Part shown: positions 1 to 6,812 of the stretch, piece by piece | Layout of the letters: each line of letters begins with the position of its first letter | Position numbering within the stretch: position 1 is the first letter of the stretch | NCBI GenBank assembly: GCA_038240335.1 | Contig: JBBSDV010000009.1 | Span: 1-35,491, forward strand | DNA from: JBBSDV01 sp038240335 | Lineage (GTDB): Bacteria; Chloroflexota; Dehalococcoidia; DSTF01; JACRBR01 | Length of the DNA: 35,491 nucleotides | Direction of reading: 5' to 3' | The notes under the pieces: generated by a model | Databases searched by the model: none | What the model was told of the DNA's origin: nothing | Seen by the model: the letters and a program-made list of their open reading frames with translations, nothing else | Program-made: the position numbers and the translations under genes

Positions 1-593
1 ACAACCTCTTCGTCATCTCCGACGAGATCTACGACCGGCTCGTGTACGGCACGGAGCACGTCTGTTTCAGCGCGCTGCCCGGCATGCTCGACCGGACGAT
101 CCTCCTCGGCGGCTTCTCGAAGGCATATGCGATGACCGGCTGGCGGCTGGCCTACACCTGCGCCCGCGGCGAGCTGACGGAAGCGATGATGAAGGTGCAT
201 CAGTACGTGATGATGTCGGCGCCGACTCCGGCGCAGTTCGCCGCCATTGAGGCGCTCGCCAGCGGCGAGGAGGATGTGCGCGGCATGGTCGATGAGTACG
301 ACCGTCGTCGCCGGCTCGTCATTCGGCGCCTCAACGATATGGGCCTCGGGTGCATCGAGCCGCGCGGTGCGTTCTACGCCTTCCCGAACATCGGCAGCGC
401 CGGCATGAACGACGAGACCTTCGCCGAGCGGCTCCTCATGGAGGAGCGTGTCGCCGTCATCCCGGGATCCGCGTTCGGTGAGGCAGGTGCCGGCCACGTC
501 CGCATCTGCTACGCGCAGCGCTACGACTTGCTCGAAGAGGCGATGGACCGGATGGAGCGCTTTGTCACGCGCAACCGCCCGCGGCGCGCGTAG
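1..593 (+). CDS. PLP-dependent class I/II aminotransferase, C-terminal part
   Basis: The gene begins before the window; the frame is open from base 3. It shows fold-type I aminotransferase landmarks: SDEIYDRLVYG (Asp and Tyr contacting the pyridine ring and phenolate of PLP), then GGFSKAYAMTGWR, whose Lys (codon 120-122) should form the Schiff base, and later a GHVRICYA segment carrying the Arg that usually binds the substrate carboxylate. The last part is the small C-terminal domain, ending at TAG 591-593. This pattern fits the aspartate/alanine aminotransferase group (subgroup I-alpha). The substrate cannot be read from this fragment. Family assignment is secure. Confidence 0.95.
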   Translation, partial: NLFVISDEIYDRLVYGTEHVCFSALPGMLDRTILLGGFSKAYAMTGWRLAYTCARGELTEAMMKVHQYVMMSAPTPAQFAAIEALASGEEDVRGMVDEYDRRRRLVIRRLNDMGLGCIEPRGAFYAFPNIGSAGMNDETFAERLLMEERVAVIPGSAFGEAGAGHVRICYAQRYDLLEEAMDRMERFVTRNRPRRA

Positions 594-638
594 CCGCTCG
601 GCGCAGCGAAGCGCTCATCACGCACTCGCGCACGGCTG

Positions 639-1586
639 TTACGCCTCGTCGCGAATATCGCGCTCGCACGCCGCCATCTGCTTTGCCGCTCGGATCGAGA
701 ACTGGCACGGTGCGCCGGTTGGAAAAGAGAGCAGAAATGGTTGTTCAAGTTCGAGTCCATGCCGGACGATCGCCGCGGTAAGAGCGCTTGATGCAGCATC
801 TGGGAACCGCCGCTTGTACTCAAAGAACGTCAGCGGCCCGTGCCCGAGGAGCGAAATCAGATCTTGCTCGAACACGTCATCTGCGAGCCGAGCGAGGCGC
901 AACAGATTTGAACCGCGCGCCGGATCCGTGACGAGGAATCCCCACCCGCGCTCGCGGCAATAATCGAGCGCTGCCGAGAACTTCGCCATGTTTTGCAACA
1001 GTGCCGTGGCAAATACCGATTTCACCTCCACGAGCAAGACAGCCCCATCGACCATGTGCACGAGAAAATCAGGTACGTACACGCACGACTCGCCGCGGAA
1101 CTCGAACGGAATCCGTACCGGCTGCTCGACATACCATTCGACTTCGTCGACAGCGTCGAGCGTCTCTATGAGCTGCCGTTCCAAGCTGGATTCGAAGCTC
1201 ACGAGGTGGCCGACCTTATAGCTCGGGAAGCGACCGGCCTCGCCAGCGCCGTCATAGCGAATTGATCGGGCCGGTCTCACCCGGGTTCTGAGTGGGAGGC
1301 CGTTGTTCTCGGGCGGCATGATTCCGGCGAGCAAGCGTTTGAACCGATTACGCAACTTCGCTCGCGCCTGCTCGTCGACAGCGGCGACCTTTGTGGAAGC
1401 GCGCTTCGTCTCCAGATCCGTCGCAATCCGCCGCATCAGCGTCGGCGTCAGGGCGATACCAGCGAATGCAAGGAACCATGCGCGCGCCGCGTTTCGGGTC
1501 GCACGAGGGAAAACGGTCTCTGCCAACGAGGGGGAACCGCTCATTTGCGAAGCGACGACGTCGAGCTCATCCGTGCCGGAATCCAA
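639..1586 (-). CDS. TnsA-like (Tn7-type) endonuclease domain protein
   Basis: A 315-residue protein from a TTG start. Residues about 128-225 resemble the TnsA N-terminal nuclease fold: FESSLERQ (Glu136), a basic/aromatic strand near WYVEQPVRIPFEF, YVPDFLV (Asp173), then LLVEVKS (Glu187, Lys189). The E...D...(E/Q)xK order matches the restriction-enzyme-like metal site of TnsA. The segment after about residue 240 could be a winged helix. TnsA cuts the 5' ends of Tn7 together with TnsB, but no tnsB, tnsC or transposon end is visible here, so the present role is unknown; a transposon remnant, a defence nuclease or a domesticated enzyme are all possible. The frame stays open upstream of the TTG, with protein-like sequence (KALRHTTVSLRNSIRDALGL), so the true N-terminus may lie further up, in or beyond the overlapping HTH ORF. 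Confidence 0.75.
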   Translation of the reverse strand: MDSGTDELDVVASQMSGSPSLAETVFPRATRNAARAWFLAFAGIALTPTLMRRIATDLETKRASTKVAAVDEQARAKLRNRFKRLLAGIMPPENNGLPLRTRVRPARSIRYDGAGEAGRFPSYKVGHLVSFESSLERQLIETLDAVDEVEWYVEQPVRIPFEFRGESCVYVPDFLVHMVDGAVLLVEVKSVFATALLQNMAKFSAALDYCRERGWGFLVTDPARGSNLLRLARLADDVFEQDLISLLGHGPLTFFEYKRRFPDAASSALTAAIVRHGLELEQPFLLSFPTGAPCQFSIRAAKQMAACERDIRDEA

Positions 1587-1885
1587 ACCGAGCGCGTCCC
1601 GAATTGAGTTGCGAAGCGAAACTGTGGTGTGCCGTAACGCTTTGCGGCGCTCCTGAAGAGCCGCCAGAACTTGGCTTCGTTTTGGCGAATTCGTTCGCGT
1701 GTTACTCCTGCGATTACTCCCACCTCGGCCAGCGTGCGTGCCCTGCCATCTTCGACGCCGAACCGCAATTTCATCCGGTCACGGAGGACGGGATCACGGA
1801 TCGCGTTGAAAGATTCGGCCAGCAATTCCGCGAACCGTGCAAGCAGGTCGCTGTCAGAAATTGTGCTTGGGATTTGCTCGCGCAT
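1541..1885 (-). CDS. Sigma-70 region 4-like HTH protein, possibly frameshifted
   Basis: A 114-codon frame starting at ATG 1885. Residues 34-72 look like sigma-70 region 4: LRDRMKLRFGVEDGRARTL is followed by AEVGVIAGVTRERIRQNEAK, the helix-turn-helix that contacts the -35 element in sigma factors. No region 2 is present, so it is a lone DNA-binding module, not a full sigma factor. After about residue 72 the sequence loses protein character (ending ARMSSTSSLRK). At the same place the -1 frame becomes plausible and runs into the TnsA-like ORF, which overlaps by 46 nt. Either two overlapping genes or one HTH-nuclease gene broken by a frameshift would fit. The HTH call is firm; the gene end is not. 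Confidence 0.6.
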   Translation of the reverse strand: MREQIPSTISDSDLLARFAELLAESFNAIRDPVLRDRMKLRFGVEDGRARTLAEVGVIAGVTRERIRQNEAKFWRLFRSAAKRYGTPQFRFATQFGTRSVWIPARMSSTSSLRK

Positions 1886-2225
1886 TCGCCGCTCACGCCC
1901 TCACGATATTGCAGAGTTGCATCGAGTGTGGGCCTAAGAACCGGCGCGATCAAGGCGGGAGCTTTACATAGCCGAATGCAACGAGTCGCAGCATAGCCGT
2001 GGTTCGGTAATGCGAGACAGTCGATCAACTGCCTCGTCCGGAGCATCAGCGGCGCCTGCTGCCTCAGTCGTTTTTGCCGACCGTGGTCTGCGTCGCCAAC
2101 TTTGCTTGCAGTGCCGCCGTGCAGGCATCGCTCGCCTCGGGGTCGCCGTGAAATGCAGCGGGGGTGTTCTGAACAGCTCGAACTGCCGCTCGCCGCGTGG
2201 CGTGCGACGATGAGCATCATTCTAG
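1886..2225. other. Intergenic stretch, no gene recognised
   Basis: About 340 bases between the HTH ORF, which starts at 1885 and is transcribed away to the left, and the stop of the acyltransferase gene at 2226. Open frames here are short and have no recognisable protein features. I see no tRNA T-arm motif, no strong terminator hairpin and no clear transposon end. It should hold the promoter of the HTH/nuclease pair, but I cannot point to a convincing -10. Confidence 0.5.
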
Positions 2226-3239
2226 CTACCTACCCCCACCCACCGCCATCACTGGCTCCGCGACGGCGGGCGCGGGGGCGTGGTGCGGCGGCAGGCCGGC
2301 GAGCTCGCGCATCGCGTTCTCGAGCATCGTCGTCGCCTCGGGCACCGACGTGATGCCGGCGAGGGAGACTGGTTTGCCGATGCGGGCGCTGACGGCGGCG
2401 GGCCGCGGCTCGCGCTGCCCCTTGGGCATTACGTTGCGCAGTCCCTCGATGTAGATCGGGATCACAGGCACGCCGGCCTGCATCGCCATGATCGCCGGCC
2501 CGTGCTTGAACTTCTGAACCTGTCCAGATTTCGAGCGGCCACCCTCGGGGTAGATGAGGATCGACCAGCCGCGCTTGAGGAGAGACAGCGGGTACTCCAG
2601 TTGCTTCGTGCCGCCGCCGCGATGCACGGGGAATGTGCCGTGGAACAGCGAGTACCACCACGTCCGCTTCTTTCGACTGCCGTAGAACTTGTCGGCGGCG
2701 GCAGCGACGAGCGTCTTGTCGCGCACGCGTGGGGGCAGTGTCGAGAGGGCGACGGGCGTGTCGAAGTGCGAGCTGTGGTTGGCGATGATGATCGCGCCGC
2801 CCTTGAAGTGCTTGAGTAGCTCGCGACCCTCGATGTCGAACGGCTGGCAGTAAGCGTTGACATGGCGATCCGTCACCCAGTGGCGACCGATCTTGCGAGC
2901 GGCCTGCGCCCACAGCGCCGTCTGCCAACGGTGCGGTTCGGTCCGGTACGGCTGCATCTTCAGCAGCTCCGCAAAGCGCTGCATGCCTATAGCGGGGAAC
3001 GTGCTGAGCTTCACCGAGCCGATGCTGCTGATCTCGGCGCCGATCAGCGCCACCGCCGCATTGTCGGGCGCGTCGATGATCGTGACGAAGTCGTACTCGC
3101 CGAGGGTGGCGTACTGATGCGTGATCTTCGCACCGAGCTTCTCGACTTGGCGGCGAATCTCGGTCATCCGATCAGGATTCTTCTCGAGCGATTTGCGCCC
3201 GTCGGCGGTCATCGTGGTCATGACGACAAACGTGGGCAT
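2226..3239 (-). CDS. GYD domain fused to PlsC-type 1-acylglycerol-3-phosphate acyltransferase
   Basis: A 337-residue two-part protein. Residues 1-95 form a GYD-family domain (MTADGRKSLEKNPDR, HQYATLGEYDFV, DAPDN), colinear without gaps with the separate GYD protein encoded just upstream. Residues about 110-320 are a PlsC-family acyltransferase: block I NHSSHFD (His155-Asp160, the catalytic HX4D), block II GTFPVHRGG, block III IYPEGGRSKSG (usual FPEGTRS) and block IV VPVIPIYI. PlsC enzymes move an acyl chain onto lysophosphatidate at the inner membrane face during phospholipid synthesis; the actual acceptor is not determined. The C-terminus is Ala/Pro-rich. It follows the GYD gene by 29 nt, so co-transcription is likely. 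The fusion itself is unusual. Confidence 0.9.
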   Translation of the reverse strand: MPTFVVMTTMTADGRKSLEKNPDRMTEIRRQVEKLGAKITHQYATLGEYDFVTIIDAPDNAAVALIGAEISSIGSVKLSTFPAIGMQRFAELLKMQPYRTEPHRWQTALWAQAARKIGRHWVTDRHVNAYCQPFDIEGRELLKHFKGGAIIIANHSSHFDTPVALSTLPPRVRDKTLVAAAADKFYGSRKKRTWWYSLFHGTFPVHRGGGTKQLEYPLSLLKRGWSILIYPEGGRSKSGQVQKFKHGPAIMAMQAGVPVIPIYIEGLRNVMPKGQREPRPAAVSARIGKPVSLAGITSVPEATTMLENAMRELAGLPPHHAPAPAVAEPVMAVGGGR

Positions 3240-3268
3240 CGGCGTCCCTCACATCGCGATTGCGTTCG

Positions 3269-3562
3269 CTACGAGCGGCCCTTCAGCATCTTCGTGAATT
3301 CGTCGACGGCGATCGCCGGCAGCGTCGTCAGCTGCACGGTGCCGCGCGCACCGAGCTCGACGGAGATGCGGGCGACGGTCTCATTGTCGGGAGCCTCCAT
3401 GATGTTGACGAAGTCCCAGCCGCCGAGGACGGCGAACTGGTGCGTGACACGCGCGCCCATCGCCTCGATCTCGCGGTTGACTTCCTGCAGCCGCTCTGGC
3501 CGCTCCTTGAGTGTCTTGCGGCCCTCGTCGGTGAGGGTGCTGAGAAGGATGTAGGTGGCCAC
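3269..3562 (-). CDS. GYD domain protein
   Basis: A 97-residue protein covering one complete GYD domain (TLTDEGRKTLKERPER near the N-terminus, HQFAVLGGWDFVNIMEAPDN in the middle). GTG 3562 is chosen because the GYD homology starts there and AAGGA lies at a suitable distance upstream; the frame remains open further up, but that sequence has no protein character. GYD proteins are small ferredoxin-like-fold proteins of unknown biochemical function. This one is a paralogue of the N-terminal domain of the next gene, so the pair probably arose by tandem duplication followed by fusion of one copy to an acyltransferase. Confidence 0.9.
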   Translation of the reverse strand: MATYILLSTLTDEGRKTLKERPERLQEVNREIEAMGARVTHQFAVLGGWDFVNIMEAPDNETVARISVELGARGTVQLTTLPAIAVDEFTKMLKGRS

Positions 3563-3945
3563 AGCGGATCCTTTCGCAGACGGCTCGGGGCTCCACTGTA
3601 CTCCGCCGGGCGCAAGATCGGAAGCGCCGCTTGGTCGCTGGTCGTCCGGTCGCCGGGGATTGGATGTTGGAGACGGAGGCGCAGGTCGTAAGCCGAGGCG
3701 AGGATGATCGGGCGCCGCGGTTGGCGCACCGCGGATCGAGACATCCAGATGCGCACTCGGGCTAACGATGGGCGTCGTCGCGTTGCTGACCAAGCAGGCA
3801 TTGTCATGTAACGAAGCGAAGGATCTTGTTCGTGCGACGAAGAACCTGCAGGGATAGGGCTTGAGAGGCGCACTCGCTGGTTGTTCGCAGCGGCGACCTC
3901 TAACTGTGAACTGCGAACTGAAAACTACTAACCACGAACTACAAA
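3563..3945. other. Intergenic stretch holding a heptamer array
   Basis: Between the GYD gene and the stop codon of the HD-GYP gene. No credible coding frame is seen. The AAGGA ribosome-binding site of the GYD gene lies just beyond 3562, and the right-hand end (from 3901) is a degenerate heptamer array listed separately. The remainder shows no motif I can name. Confidence 0.5.
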
Positions 3946-3949
3946 CTAC
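3901..3949. repeat. Degenerate tandem heptamer array (consensus near GAACTAC)
   Basis: Seven consecutive 7-base units fit the pattern [T/G/A]AAC[T/C][G/A]N: TAACTGT, GAACTGC, GAACTGA, AAACTAC, TAACCAC, GAACTAC, AAACTAC. The array is AT-richer than its surroundings and runs into the HD-GYP gene end: the TAG stop (3946-3948) and the final Leu codon lie in or next to it. It resembles the short tandemly repeated heptanucleotides described in cyanobacteria and some other phyla. Function unknown. Confidence 0.75.
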
Positions 3950-5295
3950 AACAGCCCCACGAACGTCCGTACCAGCTCCGGATCGAGCTGCGTGCCCGCC
4001 ATGCCGAGGAGGATCTGCGTCGCGTCCTTCTTGCCCATTGCGCCGCGGTGGGGGCGCTCCGAGGTGAGGGCGGCGTAGACGTCGGCGACGGAGAGAATGC
4101 GCGACTCGAGCGGGATCTCTTCGCCGGCGAGCATCTCGGGATAGCCCTTGCCGTCGGGGCGCTCGTGGTGGCGCGCGATCCACAGCGCCACTTCCTCGAA
4201 GCCAGGCAGCTCCTGCAGGATCATCTCGGAGTGCGCCGGGTGGTTGCGCATCAGCTGCATCTCGGTGACCGAGAGGATATCCGGCTTCGACATGATCCGC
4301 GCCGGCACGCCGAAGAGACCCACGTCGTGCAGCAACGCGGCGACGCGAATCATCTCGACATGACCCTCGTCGAGCCCGACGGCCTCGGCAAGCCGTTCGG
4401 CGCCATCCGCCGTGACCCGCGAATGACCCACTGTATGGCCGCCCTTCGCGTCGGAGAGGTCGGCGAACACCTCGGCGAAGCGCATGACGCGCTTTCGGCT
4501 CTTGCGCGCGTCAACGCTGCCGCGCAGCGCCAACAGTGTCTCGGTGAGGTCCTCGGCATACAGCCCGAGCCAAAAGCCATCGTGCTTCGAGAGCTCGAGC
4601 AGCAGGTTGACGACGCGACCATCAAGCTGCGCACTGCCAAAGCTGGCGATCGAGTTCGCGAAGTAGCGGCGCGCGACGAGCGAGTTCGGCTGCTCCGCGA
4701 TCAGCACTTCCGCCACGTCGGCGACGGCGATGATCCGTGCTTCGAGCGGGATGGCATCACCCGCGGGCGCGTCAGAGGCGTCCGTGCCTGCATAGTGCTC
4801 GTGGTGATGGGCGACGGCGATCGCCGCCTCCTCGGGCAGCTCGAGCGACCGGATGATCTCCGCGCCGAGGATGGAGTGCTGCTTCACCGCGTCCTCCACC
4901 GACGATCGATCGGCAAAGACCAGTTCGCTGCGCTGGTCATCGCGAGGCTGCAGCGGCGACGGTCCGAAGATGGCGCTCTCGTCGACGCCGGCATCGCGAC
5001 AGAGCTGCGCGGCTGCCGGCGTGACGCCCGCGTCGTGCAACAGCGCGCCGTAGTAGACCCCGCTGCGTGATGCGCCTTCGAGCTCGAGCGCTTCGGCGAG
5101 CACGATCGCGATATAGCAGACGCGCTGGGCGTGGCCGACCGGCTTCCCTTCACCGAGATCGAGGCCCTGGCTGAATGCCAGCGCCAGTTCCGCCGCCGTA
5201 AGCGCGTGCAAGCGCTCGGGGCGGCGCGTCAGCGGCCGGGCGAGGTCGTCGAGTGTCAGGACGGGACGACGCGGCGGGGTGCTCTCACTAACCAC
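3946..5295 (-). CDS. Tandem HD/HD-GYP domain protein (putative c-di-GMP phosphodiesterase)
   Basis: 449 residues from GTG 5295, which has GGAG five bases upstream. Two HD-type domains lie in tandem. The first (about 50-230) keeps LLHDAG (His87-Asp88) and HHEHY but lacks the GYP triplet. The second (about 290-445) is complete: GHSRVTADGAERLA, LLHDVG (His323-Asp324), HPAHSE, RHHERPDGKGYP (GYP 384-386) and SVADVYAALTSERPHR. HD-GYP proteins hydrolyse cyclic di-GMP using a metal centre. Here catalysis is expected from the C-terminal copy, with the first copy structural or regulatory. No transmembrane or receiver domain is present, so it is probably cytoplasmic. An in-frame ATG at 5373 is a possible alternative start. 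Longer starts run through low-complexity DNA and a terminator stem and are unlikely. Confidence 0.88.
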   Translation of the reverse strand: MVSESTPPRRPVLTLDDLARPLTRRPERLHALTAAELALAFSQGLDLGEGKPVGHAQRVCYIAIVLAEALELEGASRSGVYYGALLHDAGVTPAAAQLCRDAGVDESAIFGPSPLQPRDDQRSELVFADRSSVEDAVKQHSILGAEIIRSLELPEEAAIAVAHHHEHYAGTDASDAPAGDAIPLEARIIAVADVAEVLIAEQPNSLVARRYFANSIASFGSAQLDGRVVNLLLELSKHDGFWLGLYAEDLTETLLALRGSVDARKSRKRVMRFAEVFADLSDAKGGHTVGHSRVTADGAERLAEAVGLDEGHVEMIRVAALLHDVGLFGVPARIMSKPDILSVTEMQLMRNHPAHSEMILQELPGFEEVALWIARHHERPDGKGYPEMLAGEEIPLESRILSVADVYAALTSERPHRGAMGKKDATQILLGMAGTQLDPELVRTFVGLL

Positions 5296-5366
5296 AAGCG
5301 CTCCGTGTTGGATTCCAGCTGGCGGGATGTCTCCATGAGTATCGACAGGAAAAACCCCTACCTTCG

Positions 5367-5378
5367 GGTGCATGCACC
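5367..5378. promoter_or_regulatory. Perfect 12-bp palindrome upstream of the HD-GYP gene
   Basis: GGTGCATGCACC is a perfect palindrome about 70 bases upstream of the preferred start of the HD-GYP gene. It could be a dimeric regulator site. No second copy was noticed nearby, so this is only a candidate. Confidence 0.3.
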
Positions 5379-5401
5379 TACGGGCGTTCTGCGGGCGCTT
5401 T

Positions 5402-5480
5402 GGGGAAGCGAGACGCGGGAAGCGCGATACGGGACGAGACGCCGCCCTGGGAAGCGGGAGGCGGGAAGCGGGAAGCGAAA
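5402..5480. repeat. GGGAAGCG-rich low-complexity stretch
   Basis: Five exact copies of GGGAAGCG (5403-5410, 5417-5424, 5449-5456, 5463-5470, 5470-5477) with degenerate spacers make a G/A-rich top strand. The stretch lies in the roughly 320-base gap between the HD-GYP start and the archaellin-like gene, which otherwise holds the palindrome at 5367 and the terminator at 5562. Probably an expanded simple repeat; not coding. Confidence 0.6.
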
Positions 5481-5561
5481 CGACGCGCAAGACAGCTGAA
5501 GGCGAAAAATGGGGATTGCCATCAAGCGAGAAGGGCAAGGGGGTTGACTGTCGCCGACGCA

Positions 5562-5597
5562 AAGAACCGGAGCGCTCCCCCAGGGGCTCCGGTTCTT
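5562..5597 (-). terminator. Stem-loop terminator after the archaellin-like gene
   Basis: A perfect 12-bp stem, AAGAACCGGAGC (5562-5573) with GCTCCGGTTCTT (5586-5597), encloses a 12-base loop. It lies 20 bases past the stop of the minus-strand gene at 5618. The U-tract on that strand is short (TTT), so termination strength is uncertain. Confidence 0.75.
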
Positions 5598-5617
5598 CGT
5601 TCGACTACCAGGGTGGC

Positions 5618-6127
5618 TTAGCGGCCGAGCACGTCCTCGATGACGAGGTTCGCGCCGTTGGCCTCCGCAATGACGAGCCGCAGCGGGTTGTTTGGGTGGA
5701 CCGACGACGCGGCAGGCAGGATGACCGTGAGGAGCGCGTGCTCGCCCGGGTCGAGGACGTGGTCGCCGTTGCCACCAAGCCAGGTGACGTTGTACGTCGC
5801 TGGCACGGCTGCCGATGCGCTGTCGCTCATTGCCGTCTCGGCGCGGAGCTTGCCTGCGTCGTCGCCCAGGGCGATGCTCTCGTTGCCGCGAACGGCCAGC
5901 GGCACGACGAGCCGCGTCACGACGTTGTTTCTCGTATCGACGGTCACGTCGCCGTCGACCTTGAGCGACGCGGGAACGGCCGCGCTGGCGTTGCCGCCGT
6001 TGCCCGACTGAGAGCCTGTGCTTGAACCGATGCTCCGTGGTGCGAACAGCCAGAGGGCAACGCCGGCGAACGCGGCGAGCATGAGGAGCGCGAGTGTACG
6101 GGTCGGGTACATGGCGGGGAGGGTCAT
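5618..6127 (-). CDS. Archaellin/flagellin-like secreted protein with N-terminal membrane anchor
   Basis: 169 residues. Residues about 9-29 form one hydrophobic segment (LALLMLAAFAGVALWLF) preceded by Arg10. A Ser/Gly/Asn-rich linker follows, then a beta-rich domain with DGDVTVDTRNNVVTRLVVPL, a GDHVLDPGEHALLTVILP strand pair, and a final LRLVIAEANGANLVIEDV. That last part resembles the C-terminal beta domain of archaeal archaellins (ends of the type IK.. GA.L.IERT). Class III signal processing would need a short basic leader; the leader MTLPAMYPTRT is atypical. AAGGA precedes the ATG. No archaellum motor gene is nearby. It may be a pilin or surface structural protein; the archaellin similarity is judged by eye only. 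Confidence 0.65.
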   Translation of the reverse strand: MTLPAMYPTRTLALLMLAAFAGVALWLFAPRSIGSSTGSQSGNGGNASAAVPASLKVDGDVTVDTRNNVVTRLVVPLAVRGNESIALGDDAGKLRAETAMSDSASAAVPATYNVTWLGGNGDHVLDPGEHALLTVILPAASSVHPNNPLRLVIAEANGANLVIEDVLGR

Positions 6128-6245
6128 TGGTCCAATCCTTGTGTGGCCTTCACGTCGGCCGGTTCACTAGGTAGAACGCACCCCACGGAAATAGCGTTAC
6201 CCACCATTTCCACTACTTTCGAGAAATTTTTCGGCGCGACCAGCG

Positions 6246-6812
6246 TTACCCGCCGACGCGATGTCGCACGGTGCTCGGAGTCGCCGGTTGCTCAGCCGCC
6301 GCGCGCAGCAGTTCGTCGGCGCGATGCTGCATCGCGTGGCAGAGCGCGACCGCGAGCGCATCCGTGGCGTTCAGGTCGTTCGGGAGCACGTCCGCGCCGA
6401 GTTGGAGGCGGAGCATCTCGCGCACCTGCGTCTTTTCGCCCTGGCCGTACCCTGCCACGCGCTGCTTGATCCGCGCGGGCGAATAATGGTGCAGCGGCAG
6501 CCCGGCGATCGACGCCGCAAGCATGGCGACGGTGCGCGCCTCGCCGATCGCCATTGCCGATCGCACATTCTCGCCGACGAACGGCTCCTCGACGGCGACC
6601 GCCGCCGGTGCGTAGCGGGCGATTACCGACGTCAGTTCGTTGAAGATGAAGAGCAGGCGCTGCTCGATCGGCGCCTTCGCGTTCGGGGCGATCACATCGC
6701 ACGCCACCGCGCGCGGCTCCGAGCCGGCGATCGAGATCAAGCCCCAACCAGTGAAGCGCGTGCCGGGGTCGATGCCGAGGATGAGGGAAGCGGACTCGGG
6801 GGAGTCCGCCAT
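6246..6812 (-). CDS. ruvC: Crossover junction endodeoxyribonuclease RuvC
   Basis: 188 residues, close to the usual 160-190. RuvC resolves Holliday junctions with RuvAB during recombinational repair. Visible motifs: LGIDPGTRFTGWG (Asp15), VAVEEPF (Glu75) and NDLNATDALAVALCHA (Asp151). Family enzymes carry D/E/(D or H)/D as metal ligands: E. coli has Asp138 and Thermus has His143 at the third position, while here it is Asn148 (codon AAC, 6371-6369). The start ATG (6812-6810) shares its A with the yebC stop (TGATG), so the two are translationally coupled, a common yebC-ruvC order. ruvA and ruvB are not in the window. Confidence 0.93.
   Translation of the reverse strand: MADSPESASLILGIDPGTRFTGWGLISIAGSEPRAVACDVIAPNAKAPIEQRLLFIFNELTSVIARYAPAAVAVEEPFVGENVRSAMAIGEARTVAMLAASIAGLPLHHYSPARIKQRVAGYGQGEKTQVREMLRLQLGADVLPNDLNATDALAVALCHAMQHRADELLRAAAEQPATPSTVRHRVGG

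Noticed and set aside
639..1885. A complete Tn7-like transposon
   Set aside because: Only a TnsA-like gene is present. No TnsB-type integrase, TnsC ATPase or repeated ends were seen.
1886..2225. A small gene or tRNA in this gap
   Set aside because: Open frames have no protein character, and no tRNA T-loop and acceptor pairing could be built.
4048..5070. Long open frame opposite the HD-GYP gene
   Set aside because: It mirrors a well-conserved gene on the other strand; its translation is rich in Arg and His without domain features, as expected of antisense frames in high-GC DNA.
5296..5400. Cyclic di-GMP riboswitch before the HD-GYP gene
   Set aside because: Considered because of the gene's role, but the conserved GEMM sequences were not seen, only a simple palindrome.
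5296..5562. N-terminal extension of the HD-GYP protein to an ATG at 5562
   Set aside because: The extension is Arg/Pro/Ser-rich sequence read from the GGGAAGCG repeats and would start inside a terminator stem. GTG 5295 has a ribosome-binding site.
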